Assembly (NCBI GenBank): GCA_015067785.1
Contig: SVLR01000004.1
Span: 1 to 64,000, forward strand
Origin: Oscillospiraceae bacterium
GTDB lineage: Bacteria > Bacillota > Clostridia > Oscillospirales > Oscillospiraceae
Direction: 5' to 3'
Length of the DNA: 64,000 nucleotides
Made by a program: the position numbers and the translations under genes. The notes beneath the pieces were generated by a model that worked only from the letters and a program-made list of their open reading frames with translations, searched no databases and was not told the origin of the DNA. Of this stretch, positions 38,374 through 47,678 are shown one piece after another (positions within the stretch are counted from its first letter, which is position 1; the number at the start of each line of letters is the position of its first letter).

Positions 38374-40818
38374 TCAGGCCAATTTGTTATCGATCAGTGT
38401 TGCTGCAGGCAGCTCTTCCACAGACTTATAATAGGTAATAAAGCTATCAACTGCCAGGCAGCCCCAAGCATTTTCCGCATTGTCCACAATACGGATACAG
38501 ACCTTTTTACCCATAAATGCCGTCAGATCTGCCTTAAACTGGAACATACGGCCCTCTTTGCTGTCGTGATTGTCGTTGTGATACTTGGCAATTGCCTTGC
38601 CGGTATCTGCATCCACGATCTCAATATAGCAGTTTTCGTTATAGCCGCCACCTAACTTGAATGTGATATAGCCGCAGCCGCCAACGGTGAAAACTTCACT
38701 TGTAAGGGTGCCCTTGGCTGCTTCCATACTGCCCATAATATCTTCGATACCGGTAAACAGGAATCTGCCGTCTTTATTATAGGCCTTACTGGTATTTTTC
38801 CAGAAGACATCCTGTATGGATACATAGCCGATCTTGCCGCTCAATGTCCAGCCTGTTAAATCACCGGTTTCAAAGTCGCCGTTAAGAACCTGATAGGGAT
38901 CATTTTCACCCAGAGCTGTCTTAATGTTCTTAGCCAGATTGGCCTTTGCAGGCACGCTTGCAGCATCCTTATAGTAGGTAACAAAGCTATCCGCAGTGAG
39001 GAGGCCCCAATTGCTGGTAGCGTTATCTACAATACGGATCTTGAGGCTTCTTCCCATAAATTCGGAGAGGTCTGCCTTGTACATGATCATATTTGCTAAA
39101 TTGCTGCCATGATTGATAATACCAGTACCTCTGTCGCTAAACAGGCTGTTGGCATAACGCGCAACCTCTTCACCGGTCTCAGCATCGATCACGGAGATGT
39201 AGCACTCCAGAGGATTACCGCCACCGCCCAGCATAAAGGTAATATATCCGCTGCCGCCAACGATAAATGCAGAGCTTGTCAGCGTACCCTTATTGGTTTC
39301 CAATACACCGGCGCCCTCGTCAACAATACCAGAGAACAAATAAGTACCCTTCTTATTATAGGGGAACTTCGGTGCCCACCAACCGGAAGCATCCGTTACA
39401 ATACCAATCTTTCCGCCTTCCAATGTCCAGCCGGTCAGATCACCGGTTTCAAAGCCGCCGTTTATGATTTGGTATTCGCTTTCGAACATAATATCCGGCT
39501 CGTATTCCACGTAGAAGGATTCGCTGTCAATCCAGGAGGGCTTTTCTTCCCAATAGGTCCGAACACTATCCAGCGTGATACAGCCCAACTCGTCGTTGGA
39601 GTCATTCATATCGACCACTTCAATATACATTGTCTCGCCAATGTATGCAGAAAGGTCTGCATAATACTGGACCATATTCAGAAGACGCATACCGTTCTGC
39701 ACATAGGGGAACTGGTAGTTCCAGAACTTGAAGTTCGAGTATTTTGCAACCTCGACAGCCTCATCGCCCTGCTTCACCATAAATCTTATATAGGTCTTGC
39801 CATTGTCAGCGCAGCCGCCGAGCTTAAAGCTTACATAGCCGGAGCCACCCAAAACAAATTCAGAAGAACGCATCACGCCTGTTGCAGAGGGCATATATTT
39901 TCCGTAATGATAATTTCCGTCACGGGAATAGGTGATGTTCTCATTCCACCAAACATTCTCCGTATTGACACCTTCATTAGAGAAAGCATCGCCTTCTACG
40001 ACAGTCCAGCCAGCCAGAGAACCAAGCTCGAAGCCGCCGTTTTTGATTTCGTGAATGGAGGGTGCCTCCGCATCCGTTGCATAATCAATAACCTTTGTGA
40101 AGAAAGCACCTTCTGTTTGCGGATCTACGCTGTCGCCAACTCTGATATCGTCTACTGCGATATAGCCGTAGTAATAGCTTTCATCGTTATCGACGATTCG
40201 GATGTAAATCTCCTGACCTGCATATTCCGACAGATCTAAGTAGTATTCATAGAAGTTGTCGGTATTATACACGCCTGCAGCATATCTTTCAGGGATGATA
40301 TACTCCTCGGTGTGTTCGTGGAAGTACTCATTGGTTTGCATAGCGATCAGCTGATCGTTTTCAGCCAAGTAGAAGCCCACATAGCAAATCTTTTCCTTTG
40401 CTTTCAGAGGTGCGTGCTCACCCTTGCCTACAGTCAGTGCACCGCCTGCCAATTTGAGGCTGATCACACCGTCTTCAGGAACAAAGAAATTCGTGGAGCG
40501 AAGGGTACCGGTTCTTGCGCCGGAATACTTGCCGTGAAAGCCCTTGCCGGTCAGATACCAGTTGCCGGTCTGGTTGATTGCCAGAATGTTGTTGTTTGCA
40601 TCACCGTCAAACATAAAGGTCTTCTGAGAGGAAATGCAATCATCATTAAATGCATCACCGTATTCAACGGTCCAACCGGACAAGTCGGCAGATTCAAAGC
40701 CACCGTTAAGCAGCATTCCGGACGCGCCCTGCGACACAGGGTCTTTACAGCTGGCTAAGCCAACACTTAATAATATTATACATAAAATGCTTAAAAATGG
40801 AATTATTCTTTTACGCAT
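38374..40818 (-). CDS. Lipoprotein with four repeats of the same GGFE...GW domain
   Basis: Lipobox LSVGLASC; repeats LLNGGFESADLSGWTV, IKNGGFELGSLAGWTV, IINGGFETGDLTGWTL, VLNGDFETGDLTGWTL. Confidence 0.78.
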   Translation of the reverse strand: MRKRIIPFLSILCIILLSVGLASCKDPVSQGASGMLLNGGFESADLSGWTVEYGDAFNDDCISSQKTFMFDGDANNNILAINQTGNWYLTGKGFHGKYSGARTGTLRSTNFFVPEDGVISLKLAGGALTVGKGEHAPLKAKEKICYVGFYLAENDQLIAMQTNEYFHEHTEEYIIPERYAAGVYNTDNFYEYYLDLSEYAGQEIYIRIVDNDESYYYGYIAVDDIRVGDSVDPQTEGAFFTKVIDYATDAEAPSIHEIKNGGFELGSLAGWTVVEGDAFSNEGVNTENVWWNENITYSRDGNYHYGKYMPSATGVMRSSEFVLGGSGYVSFKLGGCADNGKTYIRFMVKQGDEAVEVAKYSNFKFWNYQFPYVQNGMRLLNMVQYYADLSAYIGETMYIEVVDMNDSNDELGCITLDSVRTYWEEKPSWIDSESFYVEYEPDIMFESEYQIINGGFETGDLTGWTLEGGKIGIVTDASGWWAPKFPYNKKGTYLFSGIVDEGAGVLETNKGTLTSSAFIVGGSGYITFMLGGGGNPLECYISVIDAETGEEVARYANSLFSDRGTGIINHGSNLANMIMYKADLSEFMGRSLKIRIVDNATSNWGLLTADSFVTYYKDAASVPAKANLAKNIKTALGENDPYQVLNGDFETGDLTGWTLSGKIGYVSIQDVFWKNTSKAYNKDGRFLFTGIEDIMGSMEAAKGTLTSEVFTVGGCGYITFKLGGGYNENCYIEIVDADTGKAIAKYHNDNHDSKEGRMFQFKADLTAFMGKKVCIRIVDNAENAWGCLAVDSFITYYKSVEELPAATLIDNKLA

Positions 40819-40829
40819 ATAGCCACCTC

Positions 40830-43349
40830 TTATTCACCCAGGTTGCCCATATTGCCGTAATAAGGAGGTGTTACAGTATCACTGTAGGCACTGCCCATAC
40901 GGTAAATGTTCAGTTCGGTAAACTTGATGTTTGCATTGTTATCAAACACTCTCAGATAATCAGAGTTGCCGTATCTGGGATAAATTCTTGTTGTGAAGCT
41001 GATAACGCCGTCCACATAAACCTCCAGCATAGAACGGTCTAAGAGGATCGTGATCTCATATTCGTTCTTAACACGGTTCCAATTGTGACTGGGCTGACGG
41101 TTTACATAGTCGAGAAGCGAAGACTGATTTCTTTCCACCAACACGCCGGTATTGGAGAATCTAATTTCCGTTCTTTCGGTCTTTCCATCCACGGTATTGG
41201 GATTATATCTCAGAAGCAAACCTGCGGAATATTCCGGGCTTGTGGGGTCAAGCTCGATCTTTGCGCGAATCTCCAACAGATCGCCGCGGATGCCGGAAAT
41301 TTCGCTATTGATCTCATCGGCAGTTTTACCGGTACCAGTGTAAGAATAGAGTGTTTCTTCTCTCAAGCTTTCGATTTCCTTGATAGGCTCACGGATGACT
41401 TCTTTGCCATCATCGGAAAGCCACAGCTCCAGAGGAATTGCAAAGTTATGTGCCCAGCCTGCGGTATAGTTTTGTGCAGTGCCTGCATCCTTACCCTGAG
41501 CAATGGCATAAATAACGGTTCTGCCCTGCTCATAGCTTGTCTTGCCTGCCGCGATATCTTCTTCTGTTAAGAAGCAGAAGCCGTTCTGACCGGTATATAC
41601 GCCTCTGCCCAGATCGAACAATTTCGGCTGGTGGTCATCGGGGATAAATCTGCAGGTGTCTTTGTCAAATGTGCCGATCCAGTAATAGCACTCGACAGTG
41701 TAGCCGTCAACCGTATACTGGGGGCAATCAAACAGAATGTACTTTGTCTGAGAACCATCCTTTGTGCTGATGGGGAGCATTACTACGCATTCCCAGTGTG
41801 CGCCCTGTTCAGGGTATTTGACATAATCGCATTCGTAGAGGTAGCCACGGTGTTCCCATTCCCGCATATCCTCAGAGGTGTAAATAACTGCCGAGCCGCC
41901 TGCATTGGGAACGGAGGTGGAAACCATCATGTAATAGGTGCCGTCATCGTACCAAACGAAGGGATCACGGAACTGTTCTCTTTCGCCCTGGGTGTTATCG
42001 TTGGGCTGGGTAATGACAAGCTTATCTTCTACGACCCACTCAACCAAGTAGGGATCGTTGGGATCTGCCGCGTGGGCAAAGGCAACATTCTGTCCGCCGT
42101 GGTTGGGATTTCCGTACAAATTGGTACCTGCGGTAATTGCCAGCCAAGGTGTACCATCGGGGCCAATGCAAGCGCCACCGGTCCAAATGCCTTCAGGGCA
42201 AATATCTGCAGTGGGCACCACAGCGTCCTTCACATACTCCCAATGGATCATATCCTTACTGACGATATGTCCCCAACGGATCTGGGACCAGTAGGGACCA
42301 GCGGGGTTATGCTGATAGAAAACATGGTACATGCCCTTATAGTAGAAGGGAGAATGGGGCTCATTCATCCATACTGCAGGGGGCAGCGCGTGATATTGGG
42401 GACGGTAACGGTCGCCCTCGTAAACGGAGGAGTCCAGCGCAATGTCCTTCCAGTCAAGATAGGGATGTACGCCCTCGTAATCGGTATCCTTGTACAGACT
42501 GCCAATTTCCTTGGGTGTCAAGGCTTCCTTGTAAATCTGAACCTCGTCCAAGAGGCCGGAAACCATTTGTCTCCTTATACCAAATTCAATTTGCGGATTT
42601 ACATAAGCGCCTACGCGCAGCGGCTCTTCGGTGTAAATGATGCTTGTTGCAACAAGCTCAGGAATCAGTGCTTCATAGGCCTTTTCTCCATTATAGAACA
42701 GTCCGATATAGCCGGTATTGCCGTCAAAGGCAACGGCAACATGGGACCACTGATACAAAGGAAGAGCGTTCATGGGGTCATAGAAGCCGATGACGAAATC
42801 CTCACCGGTCTCCTCGCTGTGGAGAGCCAGCTGAACGCCCCACATACCCAGTCTTCCGTAGCCCAGCAGGAAGCCCTCGCACATTTCGATGTCACCCTTA
42901 TTGATGATTGCGGTCATACGGGTATGACCTGCAGCATCGGATCCACCATCGTAATGAACAATGTTCTCAAAAACTCTGGGTGCCACCCAGGCAGACATGG
43001 TAATTGCTGTAGACGGAGCCACAAAGTCTCTGTTCACAATGTTGTTTGAAAAACCGTCCATATACAGCGCATTGCCTTTTACGCCGGGTCTTCTCAGGGG
43101 GTCATTGGGTTCCTTAAAAAGGGAATCTGCATTTTGCGCATTGAAGACATAGTTGATCGTATAATCTTCACCGCTAACGGATTCCTTTGTCAGGCTGCCA
43201 GTCGTTTCATCCAGACCATAGTGCAGTACAGGATCGCTGTTTACGCCTTTGTCTGCAGTCGGTCCGTCTTGGGGCTGTCCACAGCCGGATATTATGCTAC
43301 CAAGCGTAGCAAAAACGATTAATAATGCAATAAATCTGTTAAATTTCAT
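40830..43349 (-). CDS. GH32-family lipoprotein with N-terminal LamG/concanavalin-like domain and variant nucleophile motif (WMNEPHSP)
   Basis: Lipobox IISGC; LamG-like ALYMDGFSNNIV...ITMSAWV; VWMNEPHSPFYYKGMYHVFYQHNPAGPYW; QFRDPFVW; HWECVVML. Confidence 0.88.
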   Translation of the reverse strand: MKFNRFIALLIVFATLGSIISGCGQPQDGPTADKGVNSDPVLHYGLDETTGSLTKESVSGEDYTINYVFNAQNADSLFKEPNDPLRRPGVKGNALYMDGFSNNIVNRDFVAPSTAITMSAWVAPRVFENIVHYDGGSDAAGHTRMTAIINKGDIEMCEGFLLGYGRLGMWGVQLALHSEETGEDFVIGFYDPMNALPLYQWSHVAVAFDGNTGYIGLFYNGEKAYEALIPELVATSIIYTEEPLRVGAYVNPQIEFGIRRQMVSGLLDEVQIYKEALTPKEIGSLYKDTDYEGVHPYLDWKDIALDSSVYEGDRYRPQYHALPPAVWMNEPHSPFYYKGMYHVFYQHNPAGPYWSQIRWGHIVSKDMIHWEYVKDAVVPTADICPEGIWTGGACIGPDGTPWLAITAGTNLYGNPNHGGQNVAFAHAADPNDPYLVEWVVEDKLVITQPNDNTQGEREQFRDPFVWYDDGTYYMMVSTSVPNAGGSAVIYTSEDMREWEHRGYLYECDYVKYPEQGAHWECVVMLPISTKDGSQTKYILFDCPQYTVDGYTVECYYWIGTFDKDTCRFIPDDHQPKLFDLGRGVYTGQNGFCFLTEEDIAAGKTSYEQGRTVIYAIAQGKDAGTAQNYTAGWAHNFAIPLELWLSDDGKEVIREPIKEIESLREETLYSYTGTGKTADEINSEISGIRGDLLEIRAKIELDPTSPEYSAGLLLRYNPNTVDGKTERTEIRFSNTGVLVERNQSSLLDYVNRQPSHNWNRVKNEYEITILLDRSMLEVYVDGVISFTTRIYPRYGNSDYLRVFDNNANIKFTELNIYRMGSAYSDTVTPPYYGNMGNLGE

Positions 43350-43355
43350 AAGCCC

Positions 43356-44273
43356 TCACATTTTAAGCCCGGACGAGCCAAAGCCTTGTACAATGTATTT
43401 TTGTGCCGCAACATACGTTACGAAAATAGGTATACTCGTAATTACCAGAGAAGCCATGATCTCGCCGGTAGTAATACCCTCAATGCTCTTAATAGAGATC
43501 AGCGCCGTTTGGATCGGCAGCAGTGGCCATGACCCGTCGTCCGCAGAGGGCAGGATCATGGAAGGCCAAAGGTAATCATTCCAAACACCGATAAAACAGA
43601 ATACTGCTACCGTTGCAAGTATGGGTTTCGACAAGGGCATAATCACCTTGAAAAACACACCCATTGTGTTCGCGCCGTCCATACGTGCAGCCTCCTCGTA
43701 TTCCTTGGGAATATTCTGGAAAAACTGCATGAACAGGAAAATGTTGAATATGCTTATGGTCGCAGGCAGGATCACACCGATCACAGACATCTCCTGCTTT
43801 AACCCAAGCATAATTTTAACGATTGAATAAAGTGGGATAATGGATGTTTCCACCGGTACAACGATCAGGAAAATGATCAGAAAGGATAGCAGCTTTTTGC
43901 CGGGGAAAACCAGCTTCGCCATAACATAACCAGCAAGTCCGTTCACCAATATATTCAGCACGATGACGATCGCAGCGTATGTAAAGCTGTTTAGCGCATA
44001 TTTCCAGATGTCATAATTGAGCAGTACGCTTTTGTAATTTTCAAATGCGACTCCGGAATTTGCAAAATCCGGCAAAAACATATTGAGCGTTCCAACGCTC
44101 TCCGCATAAGCACCTTCGCTTTTGGTGGAAGTTGCCAGCATATAGAGGATCGGCAGTATAAAGATCAGGGACAGAATAATGCCGACAATATGATAAATAA
44201 CTTCCTTAACCGTCTTTTTGGTGGGTATTCTGTTGGGTCTAAAGTTTGGTAGATCTTTGAAATGTTTATCCAT
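43356..44273 (-). CDS. Carbohydrate ABC transporter permease (MalG-type)
   Basis: EEAARMDGANTMGVFFKVIMPLSKPILATVAVFCFIGVWNDYLWP (EAA motif) and multiple TMs. Confidence 0.93.
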   Translation of the reverse strand: MDKHFKDLPNFRPNRIPTKKTVKEVIYHIVGIILSLIFILPILYMLATSTKSEGAYAESVGTLNMFLPDFANSGVAFENYKSVLLNYDIWKYALNSFTYAAIVIVLNILVNGLAGYVMAKLVFPGKKLLSFLIIFLIVVPVETSIIPLYSIVKIMLGLKQEMSVIGVILPATISIFNIFLFMQFFQNIPKEYEEAARMDGANTMGVFFKVIMPLSKPILATVAVFCFIGVWNDYLWPSMILPSADDGSWPLLPIQTALISIKSIEGITTGEIMASLVITSIPIFVTYVAAQKYIVQGFGSSGLKM

Positions 44274-44274
44274 A

Positions 44275-45246
44275 TTACTTCTCCCTAAACAACCTGCGCT
44301 GTATAAGCGTTATGCCACCGATAAAGATGGTCATAAGCAGTGCCACCGCGGAGGATTCGCCTACCCAACGCTCGGTATAGCCAATGTTATACATGTAATA
44401 GGATAATGTTACCGTATGGCTCATATATCCCGTCATCAGCATCGGCTGCGTCAGAATTCGGCAAGCACCGATAAACACAGTGATCAGTATGTAAACAAAA
44501 GTAGAACGCAGTCCGACCCAGGTCACAAGCCAGAACTTATGCCACCAGTTTGCACCATCCAAAGCGGCTGCTTCGTAAAGATCCTTTCTGATATTGGAAA
44601 GACCGGACAGAAAGATCAGCATTTGGTAGCCGCAGCCCTGCCAGGCACTCAGTACGATAATGCAAGGCATTGCGGTATTGGGATCACGCAGCCAGTCGTG
44701 CGGCGGTATACCGAACATACCCAGCATTGCATTGAGAAGTCCACCTTCGCCCGGTGCCAGGATCTGTTCCCACAAAAAGGCTGTGATAGAAAGGGAGATG
44801 ACAACAGGCGCAAAAAAGCAGACCTTAAAGATCTTGCTGCCAAAGCAAGGACGGTTTACAAAAAGGGCCAGCAGCAATGCAAGTCCGATTTGCAGCGGAA
44901 CAACGCCGACCACAAAGGTTATGGTATTCTTGATTGCATTATAAAGCATACCCTTTGCAGAGATTTCCTTGAAAATGCTGGCAAAATTATCAAGAAATAC
45001 GAAGTCGATCTCATTGGGTTTTAATAAATAATAATCGGTAAACGCATAGCCTAATGAATATAAAATGGGCAACATAATAAACAAAAAGGCAAGGATCACC
45101 GCAGGTAACAGCATAAGGTATGCGGTTACCGAGGATTTTACCCGATAGACTTCTTTATGCCGCTTTGCAGTGGCCAAGTCGTAAACGACAAAGCCACCGA
45201 AAGCACACAAGAATATTGCTAAAATAATGATTGAGGTCGTAAGCAT
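44275..45246 (-). CDS. Carbohydrate ABC transporter permease (MalF/UgpA-type)
   Basis: YEAAALDGANWWHKFWLVTWVGLRSTFVYILITVFIGACRILTQP (EAA motif). Confidence 0.93.
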   Translation of the reverse strand: MLTTSIIILAIFLCAFGGFVVYDLATAKRHKEVYRVKSSVTAYLMLLPAVILAFLFIMLPILYSLGYAFTDYYLLKPNEIDFVFLDNFASIFKEISAKGMLYNAIKNTITFVVGVVPLQIGLALLLALFVNRPCFGSKIFKVCFFAPVVISLSITAFLWEQILAPGEGGLLNAMLGMFGIPPHDWLRDPNTAMPCIIVLSAWQGCGYQMLIFLSGLSNIRKDLYEAAALDGANWWHKFWLVTWVGLRSTFVYILITVFIGACRILTQPMLMTGYMSHTVTLSYYMYNIGYTERWVGESSAVALLMTIFIGGITLIQRRLFREK

Positions 45247-45274
45247 ATTTCACCTCTGGATAGCAAAAATGCTA

Positions 45275-46591
45275 TCAACGATCTTTAATTTTGTTCATTG
45301 CGTCCTGCAGAGTGTTAGTCGCTGCATTCAGAAGCTGATTTACATCACCATTGCCCAAACCGGCGATGATCTGGTTGAAGGTTGTGGAGAAGGTAGGATA
45401 TGCAACGGTTACGGGACGTTCCTTGCCGCTGAGCTCCAGCTGCTTCATCAGGGTGTATTCGGGGGAACCAACTGCATAATCCTTAACAGCGTCTTTACGT
45501 GCGGGGATCATACCGGTTGCATCGGTGATGGCCTTGGAGCTTTCTGCGGAGGTCATCCACTTCAGCAGCTCCAGGGCTGCGGTCTTATCCTCGTGGTGGT
45601 TGTTGGTGATCGCATAGGACCAGCTACCGGTTGCACTTGCGGCCTCCGCGCCCTTGGGGTAAGGCAGCAGACCCCAGTCATCACGGGAAGCAAACTGCTC
45701 TCTGTACTTGTTATCCAGATCGGGAATGGTCCAACCGGAGGACAGATACATACCAACCTTACCGGTAAAGAAGTCGGTTGCGCCAATTGCGTAGGAGGTG
45801 TAGCCCGAAATGATCAGGTCCTTGATGAACTGGAAGCCGTTGGCGGTTGCTGCGGAGTTGTAGAAGCCGGTTGCGGTATAGCCGTCTTCGGAGACGAAGT
45901 CACCGCCAGCCGCATAAATAAAGGGATACAACAGGTAGGGTGCGGTCTCATCCTTGGTAGCATCGATACGCATATCGACTGCGGTAACACCGTGATTCTT
46001 CAGCCGTGCGCAAACATCCTTAAACTGCTCAAAAGTCCAGGGATTCTCAGCGGTAAAGCCGCTTACATCAATGCCTGCATCGCGGAAGATCTTCTTGTTG
46101 TAGAAGAAGCCTGCGCTGGATTCCTGAATGGGCAGGCCGTAGAGCTTGCCGTTATAGGTATTAAGAGAATAGAACTTATCCTGGTCTTCTGCAGGGATCA
46201 GCTCGCTGATGTCGTGGAGCAGACCTGCATTTGCGTATGCAGCAGTATTGGGTGCGTCGAAAGTGATAATGTCTGCCAACGTGCCTTCCAGCTGGTTGTT
46301 CTGCAGCTCGGTTTCGTAACCGGAGGCACCTGCGCTACGTGCCTTGAAGATCGGCTGTGCCTTGATCTTCTTGTCCTTGTAGGCAGCGTTAAATGCATTG
46401 ATTCTCTTCTGATAAGCCTGACCCTCGGTGGAGGACTTATCCACATGGAACATAATTTTTACAATGGTGTTGCCCTCTGCGTCGGTTTGAGGTTTTTCCC
46501 CGCTGCCGGGCTCTCCGCCGCAGGCGACCATACCGAACAGAGACATAATTACGAGCAAAATTGCGATGACTGAAGTTAAAAGCTTTTTCAT
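45275..46591 (-). CDS. ABC sugar-binding lipoprotein
   Basis: Lipobox LFGMVAC; GKLYGLPIQESSAGFFYNKKIF; FFTGKVGMYLSSGWTIPDL. Confidence 0.92.
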   Translation of the reverse strand: MKKLLTSVIAILLVIMSLFGMVACGGEPGSGEKPQTDAEGNTIVKIMFHVDKSSTEGQAYQKRINAFNAAYKDKKIKAQPIFKARSAGASGYETELQNNQLEGTLADIITFDAPNTAAYANAGLLHDISELIPAEDQDKFYSLNTYNGKLYGLPIQESSAGFFYNKKIFRDAGIDVSGFTAENPWTFEQFKDVCARLKNHGVTAVDMRIDATKDETAPYLLYPFIYAAGGDFVSEDGYTATGFYNSAATANGFQFIKDLIISGYTSYAIGATDFFTGKVGMYLSSGWTIPDLDNKYREQFASRDDWGLLPYPKGAEAASATGSWSYAITNNHHEDKTAALELLKWMTSAESSKAITDATGMIPARKDAVKDYAVGSPEYTLMKQLELSGKERPVTVAYPTFSTTFNQIIAGLGNGDVNQLLNAATNTLQDAMNKIKDR

Positions 46592-46644
46592 AGTTTTTCT
46601 CCTTCCTTATTTACAGCCTTGGGCTGTTAATTACAAATCACTTA

Positions 46645-47613
46645 TTATTTTGTGGTTGTACCGACCACGAATTTCGTCTTGAGCACCGTTCTGGTGCAGG
46701 TTTCTTCACCATGGATCTTTTTAATAAGCAGTCTTACGACTTGCCTTGCCATTTCCTCAATGGGCTGCTCGACACTGGTTATATTGCTAATGCTCCATTG
46801 TCTGAAGATTCCGTCATAGGAGACGATCTGCAGATCCTCCGGTATTTTTTTACCTTGCTCCAACGCAGCCTCATAAAAGACCTGCGACAAGGTGTAGCCC
46901 GTAACAAATACGCTGTCTACATCCGGATGCTTTTCCATAAAGTCTGCTACGACCGCCGTTTCTTCACCGTGCTGTATGACCTTGTTTACCATGCGAATTG
47001 GCATACCGTATTCCGCCATAACATCAAGGTAAGCACGCTCTCTTTCCAAGACCTCAGAGGTTACCAAAGGCTTGGAGCCTATAAAGCCGACCTTTTGCGC
47101 GCCGCGCTCGATCATATATTTAATCGCCTTTTTCGTGGCATCATAGTTATCGCTGGTAACATAAGGGATATTTTCTCCAAAGGCACGGTCTATAGAGACG
47201 ATGGGGCATTTTTGCAGATCATCCTCTTCATGCATGTAGTGGGTAACGAAAACAGCGCCATCCACCTCTCTATGCGTGATCTTATTAATAATTTCCGTTT
47301 CCTTATCCACTCTTTGTTGGGCAGATACCAAGATTACGGAATACCCAAATTTGTCCGCTTCGTCTTCGACATAATATGCCAGTTTTGCAAAGAAGGGGTG
47401 GTTAATAACCGGCACCAGCAAGGCAATAATACGGGTTTCATTTTTTCTCAGCCGAAACGCCATATTGTTGCGCGAATAGTTAAGCGCTTCCATTGCCTCA
47501 AGTACTTTTTTACGGGTTTTTTCGCCCACTGCCTTTTCGTTATTAATAACCCTTGAAACAGTACCTACTCCTACACCTGCATATTTAGCCACATCTTTAA
47601 TTGTAACTTCCAA
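46645..47613 (-). CDS. LacI-family transcriptional regulator
   Basis: VTIKDVAKYAGVGVGTVSRVINNEKAVGEKTRKKVLEAMEALNY; TTG start at 47613 behind GGGAGGTG. Confidence 0.94.
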   Translation of the reverse strand: MEVTIKDVAKYAGVGVGTVSRVINNEKAVGEKTRKKVLEAMEALNYSRNNMAFRLRKNETRIIALLVPVINHPFFAKLAYYVEDEADKFGYSVILVSAQQRVDKETEIINKITHREVDGAVFVTHYMHEEDDLQKCPIVSIDRAFGENIPYVTSDNYDATKKAIKYMIERGAQKVGFIGSKPLVTSEVLERERAYLDVMAEYGMPIRMVNKVIQHGEETAVVADFMEKHPDVDSVFVTGYTLSQVFYEAALEQGKKIPEDLQIVSYDGIFRQWSISNITSVEQPIEEMARQVVRLLIKKIHGEETCTRTVLKTKFVVGTTTK

Positions 47614-47678
47614 ATTGCCACCTCCCAAATGATAATCACCTGTCGCAATAATCGCAACCAAGGGATTGACTTGGGTTA

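Noticed and set aside
41631-43049. 472-aa + strand ORF
   Set aside because: Antisense to the GH32 lipoprotein; shadow ORF.
45227-46573. 448-aa + strand ORF
   Set aside because: Antisense to the sugar-binding protein; shadow ORF.
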